From: JACQFZ01 sp045810625
GTDB taxonomy: Bacteria > Pseudomonadota > Gammaproteobacteria > Acidiferrobacterales > Sulfurifustaceae
Direction: 5' to 3'
Assembly (NCBI GenBank): GCA_045810625.1
Contig: JBJMVQ010000045.1
Coordinates: 1-40,380, forward strand
DNA length: 40,380 bases
Shown here: piece by piece, positions 39,759 through 40,380 of the stretch
How positions within the stretch are numbered: the stretch's first letter is position 1
Layout of the letters: each line of letters begins with the position of its first letter
Notes under the pieces: generated by a model
The model's input: only the letters and a program-made list of their open reading frames with translations
Told to the model about the DNA's origin: nothing
Databases searched by the model: none
Position numbers and translations under genes: made by a program

Positions 39759-40139
39759 TCAATCGACGGGGAACGCAACCGTCGAAATGAGCCCGAGCTC
39801 CGACTGGCGCGAATCGAGACGCGTGTGCTGCACGACGATCGGGACGTCCGATTCGATCACGCTCGCGTAGTCGGTGTCTTTGGGAATGGGCTCCGGATCG
39901 TTGAGCTCGTTGAAGCGGACGTGAAGCGTGCGGCGCGCGGGCACCGTAATCCGATACGGTCCGGCCGGATCACGATCGGCGAAGTACACCATGATATTCA
40001 CGTGCGCTTCCGTGTCACCGGCGTTGAGGAGACAAGCGGTCTCGTGGCTCGTCATTTGCGGATCGGGACCATGGCTCCAGGCGGGGATGTAGCCTTCGGC
40101 GATCGCCCAACGCTTTTTTCCGATTTCTGCCTTTGTCAT
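39759..40139 (-). CDS. Homolog of the Anabaena sensory rhodopsin transducer (ASRT)
   Basis: A 126-residue soluble protein of the ASRT family (Pfam ASRT). In Anabaena this small beta-rich protein is the partner of a sensory rhodopsin and can bind DNA. Family landmarks are KKRWAIAEGYIPAWSHGPDP, MTSHETACLLNAGD, VPARRTLHVRFNELNDPEPIP, DYASVIESDVPIVVQHTRLD and SRQSELGLISTVAFP. These are recognised by recall and no database was searched. The start is ATG 40139, which matches the family N-terminus; farther ATGs upstream belong to unlike sequence. No rhodopsin gene is in the window. It precedes the CDF gene with essentially no gap, so a shared operon is likely and it may act in metal or redox control without light. 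Confidence 0.9.
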   Translation of the reverse strand: MTKAEIGKKRWAIAEGYIPAWSHGPDPQMTSHETACLLNAGDTEAHVNIMVYFADRDPAGPYRITVPARRTLHVRFNELNDPEPIPKDTDYASVIESDVPIVVQHTRLDSRQSELGLISTVAFPVD

Positions 40140-40295
40140 TCCGTGTCTCTGCTGTTCCGTAACGCCATCTTTGCCGTCCATGGCGCTACGCGGTCGGTGT
40201 CGCGAAACCCCGGCCCGGCCGTCCATAGGCCGGCGATCGCTCTCGCACATCCCTGTGCTACCGCGAAATTGGCGCATCCTGCGCGGCATCGCCGG

Positions 40296-40322
40296 CGCGG
40301 ATGCACGTTAAGTGCATCCGCG
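40296..40322. promoter_or_regulatory. 11-bp inverted repeat upstream of the ASRT-like gene
   Basis: CGCGGATGCAC (40296-40306) and GTGCATCCGCG (40312-40322) form a perfect 11-bp palindrome around GTTAA, about 160 bases upstream of the ASRT-like start. No U tract is present on either side, so it is more likely an operator or an RNA hairpin than a terminator. The rest of 40140-40380 shows no convincing gene. Confidence 0.5.
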
Positions 40323-40380
40323 CATTCCCGGCCTCGGACTTCTGCGCCGTTGTTCGATTCGGTGCTTGCCATCCATGGTG

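Noticed and set aside
40136..40372. Minus-strand frame upstream of the ASRT-like gene
   Set aside because: Arg/Ala-rich, overlaps the ASRT-like start and the palindrome, and has no recognisable domain.

Overview
The window is GC-rich (coding regions look above 60% GC) and densely packed with Pseudomonadota-type genes. A soxXYZAB thiosulfate-oxidation cluster, a class III (PhaC/PhaE) polyhydroxyalkanoate (PHA) locus, a BzdR/BoxR-type aromatic-CoA regulator, PilT, PurU and an RND/TolC efflux set together suggest a metabolically versatile sulfur-oxidising beta- or gammaproteobacterium. The sequence alone does not separate those two classes. No rRNA, tRNA, transposase or CRISPR array was seen.

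Layout. 1-500: a non-coding array of degenerate ~100 bp repeats downstream of a minus-strand pilT-like gene (526-1653). 1791-7689: tusA (minus), then bepA-soxX-soxY-soxZ-soxA (tightly spaced) and soxB on the plus strand. 7753-9027: an HD-GYP protein. 9043-9383: two copies of an imperfect palindromic repeat of the same family as the array at the window start. Each copy is followed by a piece of the thpR 3' end, so thpR (9347-9859, minus) has a duplicated tail. 10306-11224: a three-gene cassette of a small winged-helix-like protein broken by a single-base frameshift and two small DUF5985-like membrane proteins. 11247-17508 (minus): an SLC13/ArsB/NhaD-like permease, an RND pump, a TolC protein and a MarR regulator with a perfect inverted repeat upstream. 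No periplasmic adaptor gene is present. 17687-18929: two related secreted LTxxQ (Spy/CpxP-like) proteins.

18970-27710: a divergent aromatic-acid module. On the minus strand are livH, a livM-livG gene fusion and livF. On the plus strand are a substrate-binding protein, a feruloyl-CoA synthase-like ligase, an HSD10-like SDR and a regulator with an XRE HTH fused to a shikimate-kinase-like domain. The coherent reading is uptake of a phenylpropanoid or related aromatic acid, CoA activation, side-chain oxidation and control by an aromatic-CoA.

27766-34822: the PHA locus. It holds a phasin whose frame is cut by an in-frame TGA but continues to a natural Pro/Ala/Lys-rich end and a terminator, then phaR, phaE-phaC, an alpha/beta hydrolase and two tandem acetoacetyl-CoA reductase genes. 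A small NapC/NirT cytochrome remnant lies after phaC. 35315-40380: a wHTH-TPR regulator, a divergent small LuxR-type HTH protein, purU, a cation diffusion facilitator, and a homolog of the Anabaena sensory rhodopsin transducer apparently coupled to that transporter.

The least conventional items are the rhodopsin-transducer/CDF pair, the TGA-interrupted phasin, the adaptor-less RND operon, the LivM-LivG fusion and the mobile-looking palindromic repeats that carry a gene tail.
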